DNA of 13,692 bases from Anaerolineaceae bacterium (GCA_028714615.1 JAQTMA010000108.1:1-13692); one strand, 5' to 3'. Shown: positions 1 through 7,328, counted from the first letter of the stretch. The notes: generated by a model from the sequence alone, not told the origin. Made by a program: numbers and translations.

Positions 1-22
1 CTTGGGGTGCCTGGGCTACAGG

Positions 23-412
23 TTATTCGATAAACACTTCCACGTGCTCGCCATCTTCGTCGTCGTAAACATCGAAGATTTGCCCGGTCTCCCCCGAATT
101 TATCGACTGCATCAATTGCGCGGCGTTCAGCCCCTGCACTTCGGGGCTAAACCGCGCACCCATCTTCACGCCGGCATTGACGAGACTCACCGGCAGACGC
201 ACATTCACGCGGGTTTTCCCGGTGTGCATATCCGTCACTTTAACGCGCATCCAACGGTTGTTTTTCATCCCAGCGGAAGGCGCTTCTGACCGGGTCCCCA
301 AAGGCGGGCGGGTACGGTCTAGCGCCTCCATCAGCTTTACTCCCTCTTCGGCGTTGATCTTCCCGTCCTGGATCATTTTCAATATCTTCAGACGTTCATC
401 TGTGGATGCCAT
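23..412 (-). CDS. SHOCT-like / DUF2089-C-type small protein
   Basis: This 129-residue protein opens with a short helical module at residues 2-31 (DERLKILKMIQDGKINAEEG, followed by LMEAL). The module resembles the SHOCT-like domain found at the C-terminus of DUF2089 proteins and the N-terminus of YvlB/LiaX-like proteins. The rest (about 52-129) is a predicted beta-rich region with the pattern RVKVTDMHTGKTRVNVRLPV and an acidic C-terminal end. There is no signal peptide or membrane segment. The ATG at 412 has a purine-rich stretch (GAGAAGAG) upstream as a modest ribosome binding site. It lies 52 bases downstream of the VWA ORF on the same strand, so it is probably the last gene seen of the chelatase transcript. 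SHOCT-like modules are thought to mediate protein interactions, but the function here is unknown. Confidence 0.8.
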   Translation of the reverse strand: MASTDERLKILKMIQDGKINAEEGVKLMEALDRTRPPLGTRSEAPSAGMKNNRWMRVKVTDMHTGKTRVNVRLPVSLVNAGVKMGARFSPEVQGLNAAQLMQSINSGETGQIFDVYDDEDGEHVEVFIE

Positions 413-464
413 AGGCGCTCTTCTCGTTGCGGAACTATTACTGGCGGATACAGGTGCTGCGGTT

Positions 465-1385
465 TTATAGACCCCGGCGTTCGTCCGAGCCGGGCGGGTT
501 GAGGTTGTTCATCTCCTGGCGGACGGCCAGATACAGGTTTTCGGCTTTGAGTTCATTCAGCGAATAGCACGGGGCTCCCAGGTGTTCGGATAACGCTTGA
601 GCCAGACCCTGGTCGAATGCGCTGTGCTCCATGTTGATCACCACAGAACGGATTTTGTCTTCGGCGATGCGCTCCGCCAACTGATGGGCTTCTACCTGAG
701 GCGGCAAATGGGTGAGAGAGACATTCCCGGCCCCGTCGGTGAGGACAATCAGCAGCGGCATCACGTCCGGATGCAGGGTCTGTTCGCGTTCCAACACGGC
801 ATGGGCCAGGCGCAAGCCTGCCGATAGGGGCGTTTTCCCGCCTACCGGGATGTCGACCAGGGCTTGCTGCGCGAGGTGGACGGAGTTCGTCGGGGGTAAG
901 ATCAAGGTCGCGCGGTCTTTCTGGAAGACGATCAAGCCCACCCGGTCCCGCCGTTGGTATGCATCCGTCAGCAGGGATAGGATCGCGCCTTTCGTAGCGG
1001 CCATGCGCTCGGCTACGGCCATCGACCACGAAGCGTCCACCAGGAAAAGCACCAGGTTAGCGGCTTTCCGCACGCGTACCTTGCGTTGAAAATCGCTGGG
1101 CTGGACGGCGAAGGCTACCCGCTTACGCTGGGCGGCGCGATCCTTCTGGAAAGGGGCGGCAGCCCGGAGCGTGGCATCGAATGCCAGATCCTCTGTCTTC
1201 CCGTTAGCCGGGCGGGATTGAATGTAGCGTCCGCGTTTGACGTTGGTGCGGGTGCGCGAACGCCGCCCCATCCCACGCCGGACCATTTTATCCAGGGGAG
1301 TATCTAAGCGGCGAGCGGTGAAGGTTTCATTGGGCTTGACCACCTGACCACCATCCCACCAATAGGCATTTTGGTCGTTGAACAC
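465..1385 (-). CDS. chlD: VWA-domain (D-type) part of a metal chelatase, probably translated by frameshift
   Basis: This ORF encodes the C-terminal half of a Mg/Co-chelatase D subunit. Counting from the GTG at 1385, residues 1-110 are a basic linker that includes the typical segment with RRGMGRRSRTRTNVKRGRYI. Residues 110-295 form a von Willebrand A domain with a complete MIDAS: DASWS (D117, S119, S121), T185 in GGKTPL and D217 in LTDG. D subunits normally carry an AAA+ domain, a linker and this VWA domain in one chain; here the AAA+ part is the preceding ORF in another frame. The GTG is a nominal start only: no Shine-Dalgarno sequence precedes it, and the frame stays open upstream to position 1463, inside the A10 run of the ATPase gene. 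I infer the working product is a fusion of about 696 residues made by -1 frameshifting. A sequencing error in the homopolymer is the main alternative. It likely acts in cobalamin or chlorin metal insertion with a CobN/ChlH-type subunit encoded elsewhere. Confidence 0.88.
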   Translation of the reverse strand: MFNDQNAYWWDGGQVVKPNETFTARRLDTPLDKMVRRGMGRRSRTRTNVKRGRYIQSRPANGKTEDLAFDATLRAAAPFQKDRAAQRKRVAFAVQPSDFQRKVRVRKAANLVLFLVDASWSMAVAERMAATKGAILSLLTDAYQRRDRVGLIVFQKDRATLILPPTNSVHLAQQALVDIPVGGKTPLSAGLRLAHAVLEREQTLHPDVMPLLIVLTDGAGNVSLTHLPPQVEAHQLAERIAEDKIRSVVINMEHSAFDQGLAQALSEHLGAPCYSLNELKAENLYLAVRQEMNNLNPPGSDERRGL

Positions 1386-1447
1386 GTCTTGGCGGTTCGG
1401 TTCGAGGTTCTGCAGGTCCGGCCTGGTCGTAGACGGGTTATCGCTGG

Positions 1448-2554
1448 TTATCTCTTTTTTTTTTCAGAGGTAGCTTCTTCCGGCATTTTCTCCGGGTTGG
1501 GTTGAGACTGCTGCTGCCCTTGGGATTGGTTCTGTAACTGGGCAATGCGCTCCTGCAGATCTTCCATGCTGATCTGTTCTTGCTGGAACGGTCCGCGCTT
1601 GATACGGTGCGGCAGGGCTAACTCGGCTGCCAGGGCAATATCCCGATCCGTGATCGTGACCCGTCCATCAAAAGCTGCCTGGGCGCGTGCAGCTTTCAAG
1701 ATGACCAGGTCAGAGCGGTGACCGTCCACATTCAAGGAGGCGGTTAGCGCCGCGATTGAGAGCAGATCCCGGCGGGTATAGGTTACCTGGTCGACCAGCT
1801 TGCGGGCCAGCTCGATCTGCCGCGATACCTCTTCCTCTTTGGCCAGCCACACGTTCCGGAACTCGGTTGGATCCGATTCGTAATCGATATTGCGTTCCAT
1901 GATCAAGACCCGCTCACGAGGGTCGCGAATCCCGTGGATTTCCACGGAGAGGGCAAAGCGGTCGAGCAGTTGCGGGCGCAGATCGCCTTCCTCCGGATTC
2001 ATCGTCCCGACCAGGATGAAGCGGGCCGGGTGGGAGAATGAGATACCCTCCCGCTCGACGATGTTCATGCCCATTGCGGCTGAGTCGAGCAGAACGTCAA
2101 CAACGTGGTCGTCCAGCAGGTTGACCTCATCGATGTACAAGAGCCCGCGATTGGCGGCAGCCAGGACGCCAGGTTCAAAATGGCGTTCCCCGCGCTGAAT
2201 GGCTTTTTCGATATCCAGGGTACCCACGACGCGATCTTCGGTAGCGGACACCGGCAGGTTAACAAAGGCGGTCTCGCGCGTCGAAACAGGCAACTGTTCG
2301 CCAAGGGCAGCCCGTTCGCGACATTCAGTGCACCAGGATGCCGGGACGTCGGGGTCGCATCCGAAGCGGCAATCGCTGACGACTTTCACGCGGGGTAGAA
2401 GCGCCGCCAGGGCGCGTGCGGCGGTCGATTTGGCTGTGCCACGCTCTCCGCGGATCAGGACACCCCCGATGCGGGGATCCACAGCATTTAATACCAGAGC
2501 GCGACGCATACGCTCCTGACCGACGATGGCTGTAAACGGATAAATCGATGGCAT
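1448..2554 (-). CDS. chlI: Magnesium/cobalt chelatase AAA+ ATPase subunit (ChlI/BchI-like)
   Basis: This 368-residue AAA+ ATPase is of the ChlI/BchI chelatase family, the motor that drives Mg or Co insertion into tetrapyrroles. It shows Walker A GERGTAKST (36-44), a four-cysteine insert (C62, C66, C75, C78), Walker B LLYIDEVNLL (D142, E143), sensor 1 GTMNPEEG (183-190) and the arginine-finger region RPQLLDRF (193-200). The helical lid carries HRSDLVILKAARAQAAFDG. A Gln/Pro/Glu-rich linker (331-364) then ends in KKKR and TAA. Such a linker normally joins AAA+ to VWA in D subunits, so ending there is unusual for a stand-alone I subunit. The start is well supported: AAGGA lies 6 bases before the ATG. 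The gene diverges from the S1 gene. Whether it serves chlorophyll-type or B12-type chelation cannot be read here. B12 (cobaltochelatase) seems likelier, as no photosynthesis genes are near. Confidence 0.93.
   Translation of the reverse strand: MPSIYPFTAIVGQERMRRALVLNAVDPRIGGVLIRGERGTAKSTAARALAALLPRVKVVSDCRFGCDPDVPASWCTECRERAALGEQLPVSTRETAFVNLPVSATEDRVVGTLDIEKAIQRGERHFEPGVLAAANRGLLYIDEVNLLDDHVVDVLLDSAAMGMNIVEREGISFSHPARFILVGTMNPEEGDLRPQLLDRFALSVEIHGIRDPRERVLIMERNIDYESDPTEFRNVWLAKEEEVSRQIELARKLVDQVTYTRRDLLSIAALTASLNVDGHRSDLVILKAARAQAAFDGRVTITDRDIALAAELALPHRIKRGPFQQEQISMEDLQERIAQLQNQSQGQQQSQPNPEKMPEEATSEKKKR
1454..1460 (-). other. Candidate -1 programmed frameshift site A_AAA_AAG in an A10 run
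   Basis: On the minus strand, ten consecutive A (1464 down to 1455) are followed by G. In the ATPase frame the codons read GAA AAA AAA AAG AGA TAA, so the heptamer A_AAA_AAG sits two codons before the stop. A -1 slip continues as GAG ATA ACC AGC and is open for 23 codons up to the GTG at 1385, then through the VWA domain. In the -1 frame the nearest upstream stop is the TGA at 1466-1464, directly abutting the run. A purine-rich, Shine-Dalgarno-like GGAAGAAG (1481-1474) lies 13 bases upstream. I see no strong stem-loop at the usual 5-9 base distance downstream; only a weak CAGG/CCTG hairpin (1413-1425). Transcriptional slippage on A10 could give the same fusion. Confidence 0.75.
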
Positions 2555-2620
2555 ACGTTTTCCTTATCATCTCCGCCATGAAAGACCAATGTGGGGTTAA
2601 GTTTACCACCAGTCGCCTGA

Positions 2621-2633
2621 GGATGTAACATCC
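2621..2633. repeat. Short inverted repeat GGATG-TAA-CATCC upstream of the chelatase gene
   Basis: A perfect 5-bp inverted repeat with a 3-base centre lies about 67 bases upstream of the ATPase start. On the minus strand its centre overlaps a weak -35-like TTACAT, 17 bases before a -10-like TAAACT. This could be an operator, but the arms are short and no regulator is visible nearby. Confidence 0.25.
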
Positions 2634-2687
2634 CCAGTGGCATATCCTGGTCACCCAAGATTGCCCCTTGACAGCTTTTCTTAAGGG

Positions 2688-2716
2688 TTGCCAATAGATC
2701 ATTTAGCCTTTATAAT
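2688..2716 (+). promoter_or_regulatory. Sigma70-type promoter for the S1 gene
   Basis: TTGCCA (2688-2693) and a perfect TATAAT (2711-2716) are separated by exactly 17 bases. Transcription should start near 2723, giving a leader of about 34 bases before the ATG at 2757. A separate TTGACA at 2668-2673 has no matching -10 at 16-18 bases. Confidence 0.75.
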
Positions 2717-2756
2717 GAGACACACACATCCTCTTTAATTGGAGTTAACAAATCGT

Positions 2757-4118
2757 ATGGATCAGAACGACGCCCAGCTCGAGCAGGGGGCTTTGCCCGA
2801 GAATAACCAACCGGTTGAGAACCACAATATGGAATCGCTGCTGGAACAAGAAGGCCTGGGGATAGACTTCCCTTTACAGGGTGAGATCCGCAACGGCACA
2901 ATCGCCAGCATCAGCCAGGGTCAAATCCTGGTTAGCGTCGGCACCAAGTCAGAAGGTGTCATCACCGGGAAAGAACTTGAAGCAATCCCCCCGGCGGAAC
3001 TGGCAGCTTTCAAAGTCGGCCTGGAGATCCCAGTTTATGTGGTGAATCCTGAAGATCAGGGTGGCAACCTGGTGCTCTCGTATGTGCGGGCGCGTGACGA
3101 GGTCAGTTGGAAAGAAGCCGAAGATATGATGACTTCGCAACAGACCTACCACGGTTCCATCATCGGGTACAACAAAGGCGGCTTGATCGTTCCGGTTGGC
3201 AGCTTGCGTGGATTTGTGCCCGCTTCTCAGATCAGCCTGTCGCGCCGCGTCTCTATGACCGGCGATACCCCGGAACAGCGTTGGGGGAAGATGATCGGCG
3301 AAGCAGTTGACATCCGCGTGATCGAAGTGGATCGCGAACGCCGTCGCCTGATTCTCTCCGAACGAGCTGCTTCTACAGAGACGCGCGAATCTCTCAAAGA
3401 GCGCGTTATCGAAGATCTCAAAGAGGGTGAAGTTCGCAGCGGCCGGGTCACCAGCCTGGCCGATTTTGGCGCCTTTGTCAATATCTCGGGAGCAGACGGA
3501 CTGGTTCACCTTTCGGAGATCTCCTGGGACCGCATCCAGCACCCCAGCGAGGTTCTCAAAGTTGGCCAGGAAGTGAATGTCAAGGTGATCAGCATCGACC
3601 GCGACAAGAAGCGCATCGGCCTGTCCATTCGCCAGCTCCAGGATGATCCCTGGTCCTCACAGGTCTCCCGCTACCAGGTCGGCCAGTTGGTGGAAGGGTC
3701 GATCACCCGCCTGACCAAGTTCGGCGCCTTTGCCCGCCTTGACAACGACATCGAAGGCCTGATCCACATCTCCGAGATCAGCGATAAACGCATCGAGCAC
3801 CCGCGCGAAGTCTTGCACGAGAGCGATGTGGTCACTTTGCGCGTCATTAAAATCGACGCCGATAACCACCGCATCGGGTTGAGCTTGCGCCGGGTCGATT
3901 CCCCGGCTTATGCCGACCAGGATTGGCAGACGCTCGCAGATGAGGCATTAAACCCCGAGGTGGGAATCCAAACCGCAGAGGCTGGCGAACCTGAGCCGGA
4001 AAAACCATCCACCGAAGCGTTTGAAAGCAAAACTGAAGATCAGCCCGCCGAAGCCGTTGAAGATAAGGCAAAAGATCAACCCTCCGGCGCCGGCGAGACA
4101 GAATCGATCCAAAATTAA
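2757..4118 (+). CDS. rpsA: 30S ribosomal protein S1 (four S1 domains)
   Basis: This 453-residue protein has four S1 RNA-binding (OB-fold) domains at about 42-111, 129-203, 224-294 and 309-378. Domains 3 and 4 are the most canonical (GRVTSLADFGAFV...DGLVHLSEIS and GSITRLTKFGAFA...EGLIHISEIS). The first two are more divergent, as in the ribosome-docking domains of known S1 proteins. The N-terminal 35 residues and the last 75 are low-complexity; the tail is rich in Glu, Pro, Ala and Lys with imperfect EDQPAEA/KDQPSGA repeats. S1 binds mRNA on the 30S subunit and assists initiation. I chose the ATG at 2757 because GGAG (2741-2744) precedes it; the in-frame TTG at 2739 would overlap that site and has none of its own. 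A strong promoter in front and a terminator behind suggest a monocistronic, highly expressed gene. A general S1-domain regulator is the alternative. Confidence 0.9.
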   Translation: MDQNDAQLEQGALPENNQPVENHNMESLLEQEGLGIDFPLQGEIRNGTIASISQGQILVSVGTKSEGVITGKELEAIPPAELAAFKVGLEIPVYVVNPEDQGGNLVLSYVRARDEVSWKEAEDMMTSQQTYHGSIIGYNKGGLIVPVGSLRGFVPASQISLSRRVSMTGDTPEQRWGKMIGEAVDIRVIEVDRERRRLILSERAASTETRESLKERVIEDLKEGEVRSGRVTSLADFGAFVNISGADGLVHLSEISWDRIQHPSEVLKVGQEVNVKVISIDRDKKRIGLSIRQLQDDPWSSQVSRYQVGQLVEGSITRLTKFGAFARLDNDIEGLIHISEISDKRIEHPREVLHESDVVTLRVIKIDADNHRIGLSLRRVDSPAYADQDWQTLADEALNPEVGIQTAEAGEPEPEKPSTEAFESKTEDQPAEAVEDKAKDQPSGAGETESIQN

Positions 4119-4132
4119 TTTCAAGCAACCAT

Positions 4133-4165
4133 AAGGGCGCACTGCTGGAAGGTGCGCCCTTTTTT
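4133..4165 (+). terminator. Rho-independent terminator after the S1 gene
   Basis: The arms AAGGGCGCAC (4133-4142) and GTGCGCCCTT (4152-4161) pair perfectly around a 9-base loop, and a T tract runs to 4165. It begins 14 bases after the S1 stop codon and ends only 14 bases before the dipeptidase ATG. Confidence 0.92.
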
Positions 4166-4179
4166 CTACCCTCACCCTT

Positions 4180-5292
4180 ATGACCTTGATCGTTGACGCA
4201 CATGAAGACCTCGCGGATAACATGCTGGTGCATGCGCGAGACTATACGCGCAGCGCAGCCGAAACTCGCCGCCTGGAAGCTCAGGTCCCCGAGGACCACC
4301 GCCCAGAATCCACATTGATCGGATGGGATGCCTACCAGCGTGGAGAGATTGCCGTGGTGTTTAGCACCCTGTTTGCCGCTCCCTTGCGGGCGCAATCCAA
4401 CCCCAATGAGCTAGCCTACAGCGATTACAGCCAGGCTCACCACATGTACATGCGCCAGCTCGATTTGTATCACCGGCTCACCGACGACCACCCGGACCAG
4501 TTCCGCTTGATCGAAAAGAAGCCCGACTTGCAAGCCGTGCTGGCAGACTGGGCAACTCCGATCGCCGTTCGGGAAGATACAGATGACCACCGCCCGAACG
4601 GTCACCCGGTCGGCCTGGTGGTGCTGATGGAAGGCGCCGACGGGGTGCAAAGCCCTGCCGAGCTGGAGGAATGGTGGGCAGGTGGGGTGCGCATCATCGG
4701 GCTGGCCTGGGCGGGCACGCGCTACTCCGGCGGCACTCGTGAGCCCGGCCCTTTAACCTCCGAAGGGAGGGCGTTGATCGAGGCAATGGCCGACCTGGGC
4801 TTTACCCTCGATCTGAGCCACATGGATCCACAGGCAGCTCTGCAAGCCCTGGAACGCTTCCCTGGGACCGTGATTGCATCTCACGCCAACCCGCTTGGAA
4901 TGCTCAAGGGATCGGACAGCAACCGCCATTTACCCGATGCAGTGGTGCAAGGATTGATCGAGCGGGGAGGCGTGATCGGCATCGTCCCCTACAATCGCTT
5001 CTTGCGGTACAACTGGACGCAGGCTGATGGTAAAAACGCCCTGACGCTCAATGATGTCGTGGCGCATATCGATTACATCTGCCAGCGAGCCGGAGATGCC
5101 CGCCACGTAGGCATTGGCAGTGATTTCGATGGCGGCTTCGGTCTGCCGTCCGTCCCCGCTGAAATTGACACCATTGCTGACCTGCAAAAGTTAGCTCCAC
5201 TGCTGGCAGAGAAAGGCTACAGCCCGGCGGATATCGAGGCCATCATGGGCGGCAACTGGTTATCGATCCTGGAAAAGACTCTTCCCAGATAA
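4180..5292 (+). CDS. Membrane dipeptidase (peptidase family M19)
   Basis: This 370-residue zinc dipeptidase belongs to the renal/membrane dipeptidase family M19, whose members hydrolyse dipeptides. The expected metal ligands are present: H8 and D10 in VDAHEDL, bridging E151 in LMEGADG, H214 in LDLSHM, H235 in IASHANP, and D315 in GIGSDFDGG. The C-terminal MGGNWLSIL matches the family's conserved GGN ending. There is no signal peptide, so it is probably cytoplasmic despite the family name. The catalytic HxD sits at residue 8, so the start must be close to 4180, yet no Shine-Dalgarno sequence precedes the ATG and the S1 terminator ends 14 bases upstream. I find no promoter in that gap, so transcription by terminator read-through or from within the S1 gene is likely. 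The stop overlaps the next gene's ATG (TAATG). Confidence 0.92.
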   Translation: MTLIVDAHEDLADNMLVHARDYTRSAAETRRLEAQVPEDHRPESTLIGWDAYQRGEIAVVFSTLFAAPLRAQSNPNELAYSDYSQAHHMYMRQLDLYHRLTDDHPDQFRLIEKKPDLQAVLADWATPIAVREDTDDHRPNGHPVGLVVLMEGADGVQSPAELEEWWAGGVRIIGLAWAGTRYSGGTREPGPLTSEGRALIEAMADLGFTLDLSHMDPQAALQALERFPGTVIASHANPLGMLKGSDSNRHLPDAVVQGLIERGGVIGIVPYNRFLRYNWTQADGKNALTLNDVVAHIDYICQRAGDARHVGIGSDFDGGFGLPSVPAEIDTIADLQKLAPLLAEKGYSPADIEAIMGGNWLSILEKTLPR

Positions 5293-5795
5293 TGACCCCC
5301 GTCACCCCTTCCCAAGCACCCCCTCCCGAGTCCCGGACACTTCCCCAAATGCAATCCGAGCTCCACGGTCATATCTCGATGCGCCAGGTGCGCTTTGGTC
5401 TCATCCTCACCCTGGTTGGGCTGTTTGTCTTCTTATTAGGCGCAAGGCCCAGCCTGTTCGGCATGGACCGCAGCCCGGTGATCGGCTTCGTCCAGCTCGC
5501 CGTAATGCTGGTCGGGTTGGCGATCATTTGCCTGGGGGGGTATATCTGCCTGGCAGCCTTGTGGAACAGCACACCCCGCTCGATTGCCGCCGATGTCGGA
5601 TTACGCCTGGTTAGCACCGGTTACGTGATTGCAGTGTTTGCCGGCATGGCCGATATATTCGGTTTTGGCAGTCACCGGTATCCGAACCTGTTACCCTATT
5701 TCGGCCCTTTACAGGCATTAGGCGTCGAGGTTGGCGAGTTCATCATCGCCATTGGTTTCATTTTATTAATGCCGATTTGGCGCCGGCGGAAATAA
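5292..5795 (+). CDS. Small integral membrane protein, function unknown
   Basis: This 167-residue protein has a proline-rich cytoplasmic-looking N-terminus (1-30) and four hydrophobic segments at about 32-50, 64-91, 105-127 and 145-162, ending in the basic tail WRRRK. By the positive-inside rule both ends would be cytoplasmic. I do not recognise the family and see no catalytic motif. The ATG shares its A with the dipeptidase stop codon (TAATG), which implies translational coupling and a shared transcript. The 3' end faces the oxidoreductase gene with only five bases between the stop codons. The link with the dipeptidase may be conserved in relatives, but I cannot test that. Confidence 0.8.
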   Translation: MTPVTPSQAPPPESRTLPQMQSELHGHISMRQVRFGLILTLVGLFVFLLGARPSLFGMDRSPVIGFVQLAVMLVGLAIICLGGYICLAALWNSTPRSIAADVGLRLVSTGYVIAVFAGMADIFGFGSHRYPNLLPYFGPLQALGVEVGEFIIAIGFILLMPIWRRRK

Positions 5796-5800
5796 CCGGC
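5782..5800. terminator. Weak bidirectional hairpin between convergent genes
   Basis: GCCGG (5782-5786) and CCGGC (5796-5800) pair around a 9-base loop, spanning the end of the membrane-protein gene and abutting the stop of the opposite oxidoreductase gene. No uninterrupted T tract follows on either strand, so termination activity is uncertain. Confidence 0.25.
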
Positions 5801-7153
5801 TTATTCCGGATTATCACTTTTCCCCATCACATTCAACATCTCTTGATTGGAAGAATACTTGTATTCATCCAATCCCCGGTTCAAGGCTTCCTCTCGCTCT
5901 ATTTCTTCCAGGTGGCGAATATCTGCCCACGTGACCACCGGTTTACCAAGTTGTCCGAGGTATTTTTCCAGGCGATCCACACTATCATCCGGGCTGGGAG
6001 TAAGCGTGTGCAGGAATTGCAAGACAGCTTTGGCGCCGTTGACACCGTCTTTGCGAGCAATGCCCACCAGTCCGGTACTGGCTTGCCGCGACCAACCTGC
6101 CAAGAATACCGATTGTACCGTACAACCCGTTTCGGGATCATACGCTTCATAAGAGACCCCATCAATCGGGAACACGGGTTCATCACACATCTGGTAGGTG
6201 TAGCCTGTTACGGGGAGGCCGACTTTCCGGTCTACCCGATCGCCAATAGCGAACACGACCGTATCGACATCCAGAACACGGCGAGTATCTAGACTCCGCG
6301 CTTTAACCTCCCCCTGGACGATTTCCAGACAATTATCCACCACTTCGAGACCGGCCACGCAGCCGACGTCATCTCCGAGGATGCGAGTGGGCGAGGATAA
6401 GAATTGGATGACCAGGCAGGTATCCGACCGGCGAGGTTCGGCGTGCGGTAGGGCGGACTGGATGAACATCAAGGCCGCCTGCGGGTCTTGACCGATTGCC
6501 AGCATATGGGGTGTCACCCGCTGCACCTCGGCCTGGTATGCAGCCAGATCCAGGTTAGCGACCACGGCCTCCATTTCTTTCTTTTCGTACTTGGTTTCGT
6601 TCGGACCGCGGCGGACGACGATGCTGACCTTGTCCACCTTGCGGTTGTCGATCAAGTAATGGGCAATATCCAGGCTGACGTTACCCGCCCCGATTATTGC
6701 GACGCGCCGCCCGATCAGGAAAGGACGCTGGCTGAAGGGGGGAAGCAAGTTGTAATGATAAACCAGGTCCTTGGCATGGTATACACCCGCGAGTTGTTCG
6801 CCGGGCAAACCCTGCCACTTGGTGCCTTGCGCACCACAGGTGACCAACACCGCATGAAAACCCATCGCCTTGAGCTTATTGAGTGTGAGGTTGCCCTTTT
6901 CACTTACGGTAACATTGCCATAGTATTTGAGCAATGGATGGCTAAGGATCTGGCGGAACTGAGTGCGCAACCCTTCTTTCATTTTGTGCTTATCGGGATA
7001 TATGCCATATTCGGCCAACCCGCCCGGTTTGATATCACGGTTGAGCATCGCCACGTGCACTCCCTCCATGGTGAGCTGTTTTGCTGCGTACAGTCCAGCC
7101 GGCCCTGCCCCGACGATAGCCACCTGGTAGGTACGTTCCTTCTCAGCCTGCAT
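5801..7153 (-). CDS. FAD/NADPH oxidoreductase, ferredoxin-NADP+ reductase (adrenodoxin reductase/FprA-like)
   Basis: This 450-residue flavoprotein is of the adrenodoxin reductase/FprA and glutamate-synthase-small-subunit superfamily. It has an FAD-binding Rossmann motif VAIVGAGPAGLYAAKQL (11-27), the family signature PGGLAEYGIYPDKHKMK (43-59), a second nucleotide-binding motif VAIIGAGNVSLDIA (151-164), and the closing FAD motif GWSRQASTGLVGIARKDG (353-370), which mirrors FprA GW...SG.IG..K.D. It probably moves electrons between NADPH and ferredoxin. No Cys-rich FeS domain is fused, so the N-terminal cluster module of GltD is absent. The ATG at 7153 is preferred because GGGAGG lies 5 bases upstream; an in-frame GTG at 7201 would add 16 residues but has no such site. 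The last 70 residues (from about 385) form an added charged, helical tail. The gene stands alone on this strand between convergent and divergent neighbours. Confidence 0.88.
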   Translation of the reverse strand: MQAEKERTYQVAIVGAGPAGLYAAKQLTMEGVHVAMLNRDIKPGGLAEYGIYPDKHKMKEGLRTQFRQILSHPLLKYYGNVTVSEKGNLTLNKLKAMGFHAVLVTCGAQGTKWQGLPGEQLAGVYHAKDLVYHYNLLPPFSQRPFLIGRRVAIIGAGNVSLDIAHYLIDNRKVDKVSIVVRRGPNETKYEKKEMEAVVANLDLAAYQAEVQRVTPHMLAIGQDPQAALMFIQSALPHAEPRRSDTCLVIQFLSSPTRILGDDVGCVAGLEVVDNCLEIVQGEVKARSLDTRRVLDVDTVVFAIGDRVDRKVGLPVTGYTYQMCDEPVFPIDGVSYEAYDPETGCTVQSVFLAGWSRQASTGLVGIARKDGVNGAKAVLQFLHTLTPSPDDSVDRLEKYLGQLGKPVVTWADIRHLEEIEREEALNRGLDEYKYSSNQEMLNVMGKSDNPE

Positions 7154-7188
7154 GCGTGCCTCCCAATTAAGAACAGTAATAAAGTTTA

Positions 7189-7205
7189 ACACGAATGACA
7201 CGAAT
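7189..7205. repeat. Tandem short repeat ACACGAAT-G-ACACGAAT
   Basis: An 8-base unit occurs twice with a 9-base period in the leader region of the oxidoreductase gene, 36 bases upstream of its ATG. No function can be assigned. Confidence 0.4.
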
Positions 7206-7298
7206 TAGTAACCAATGAAACGGAAGCTCACTGGGAATCGCCTTGAAAGTTTATAGCATATACTGGTGAAAACCGGATGAAATGTGTCTTGATATTAA

Positions 7299-7328
7299 TT
7301 GTCCAAATCAACAGGATTATGCTATAGT
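7299..7328 (+). promoter_or_regulatory. Probable promoter for the M16 peptidase operon
   Basis: TTGTCC (7299-7304) and TATAGT (7323-7328) are spaced by 18 bases, giving a predicted start near 7335 and a leader of about 22 bases. The -10 matches consensus at five of six positions; the -35 is weaker. It lies in the 203-base divergent intergenic region between the oxidoreductase and the M16 operon, in which I see no other gene. Confidence 0.5.

Noticed and set aside
553..1029. Long Pro/Arg/Gly-rich ORF inside the VWA gene in another frame.
   Set aside because: It is a shadow frame of a GC-rich gene with a complete VWA fold; its composition is typical of out-of-frame translation.
2668..2673. Perfect TTGACA as a -35 for the S1 promoter.
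   Set aside because: The TATAAT is 37 bases away and no -10 lies at 16-18 bases; TTGCCA at 2688 has the correct spacing.
2739..2756. Longer S1 start at the in-frame TTG at 2739.
   Set aside because: The TTG overlaps the only ribosome binding site (GGAG, 2741-2744) and has none of its own; the ATG at 2757 fits better.
2949..3542. 197-residue minus-strand ORF opposite the S1 gene.
   Set aside because: It is the complement of S1-domain coding sequence, with no ribosome binding site or domain.
4000..4110. Repetitive DNA in the S1 3' end as a mobile or tandem repeat element.
   Set aside because: The repeats are imperfect and in frame, and simply encode the acidic low-complexity tail.
6488..7189. 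233-residue plus-strand ORF opposite the oxidoreductase.
   Set aside because: It lies antisense to a gene with clear FAD and NADPH motifs and shows no recognisable domain or good start site.
7154..7201. Sixteen-residue N-terminal extension of the oxidoreductase from a GTG at 7201.
   Set aside because: GGGAGG lies five bases before the ATG at 7153, and the extension does not resemble part of the flavoprotein fold.
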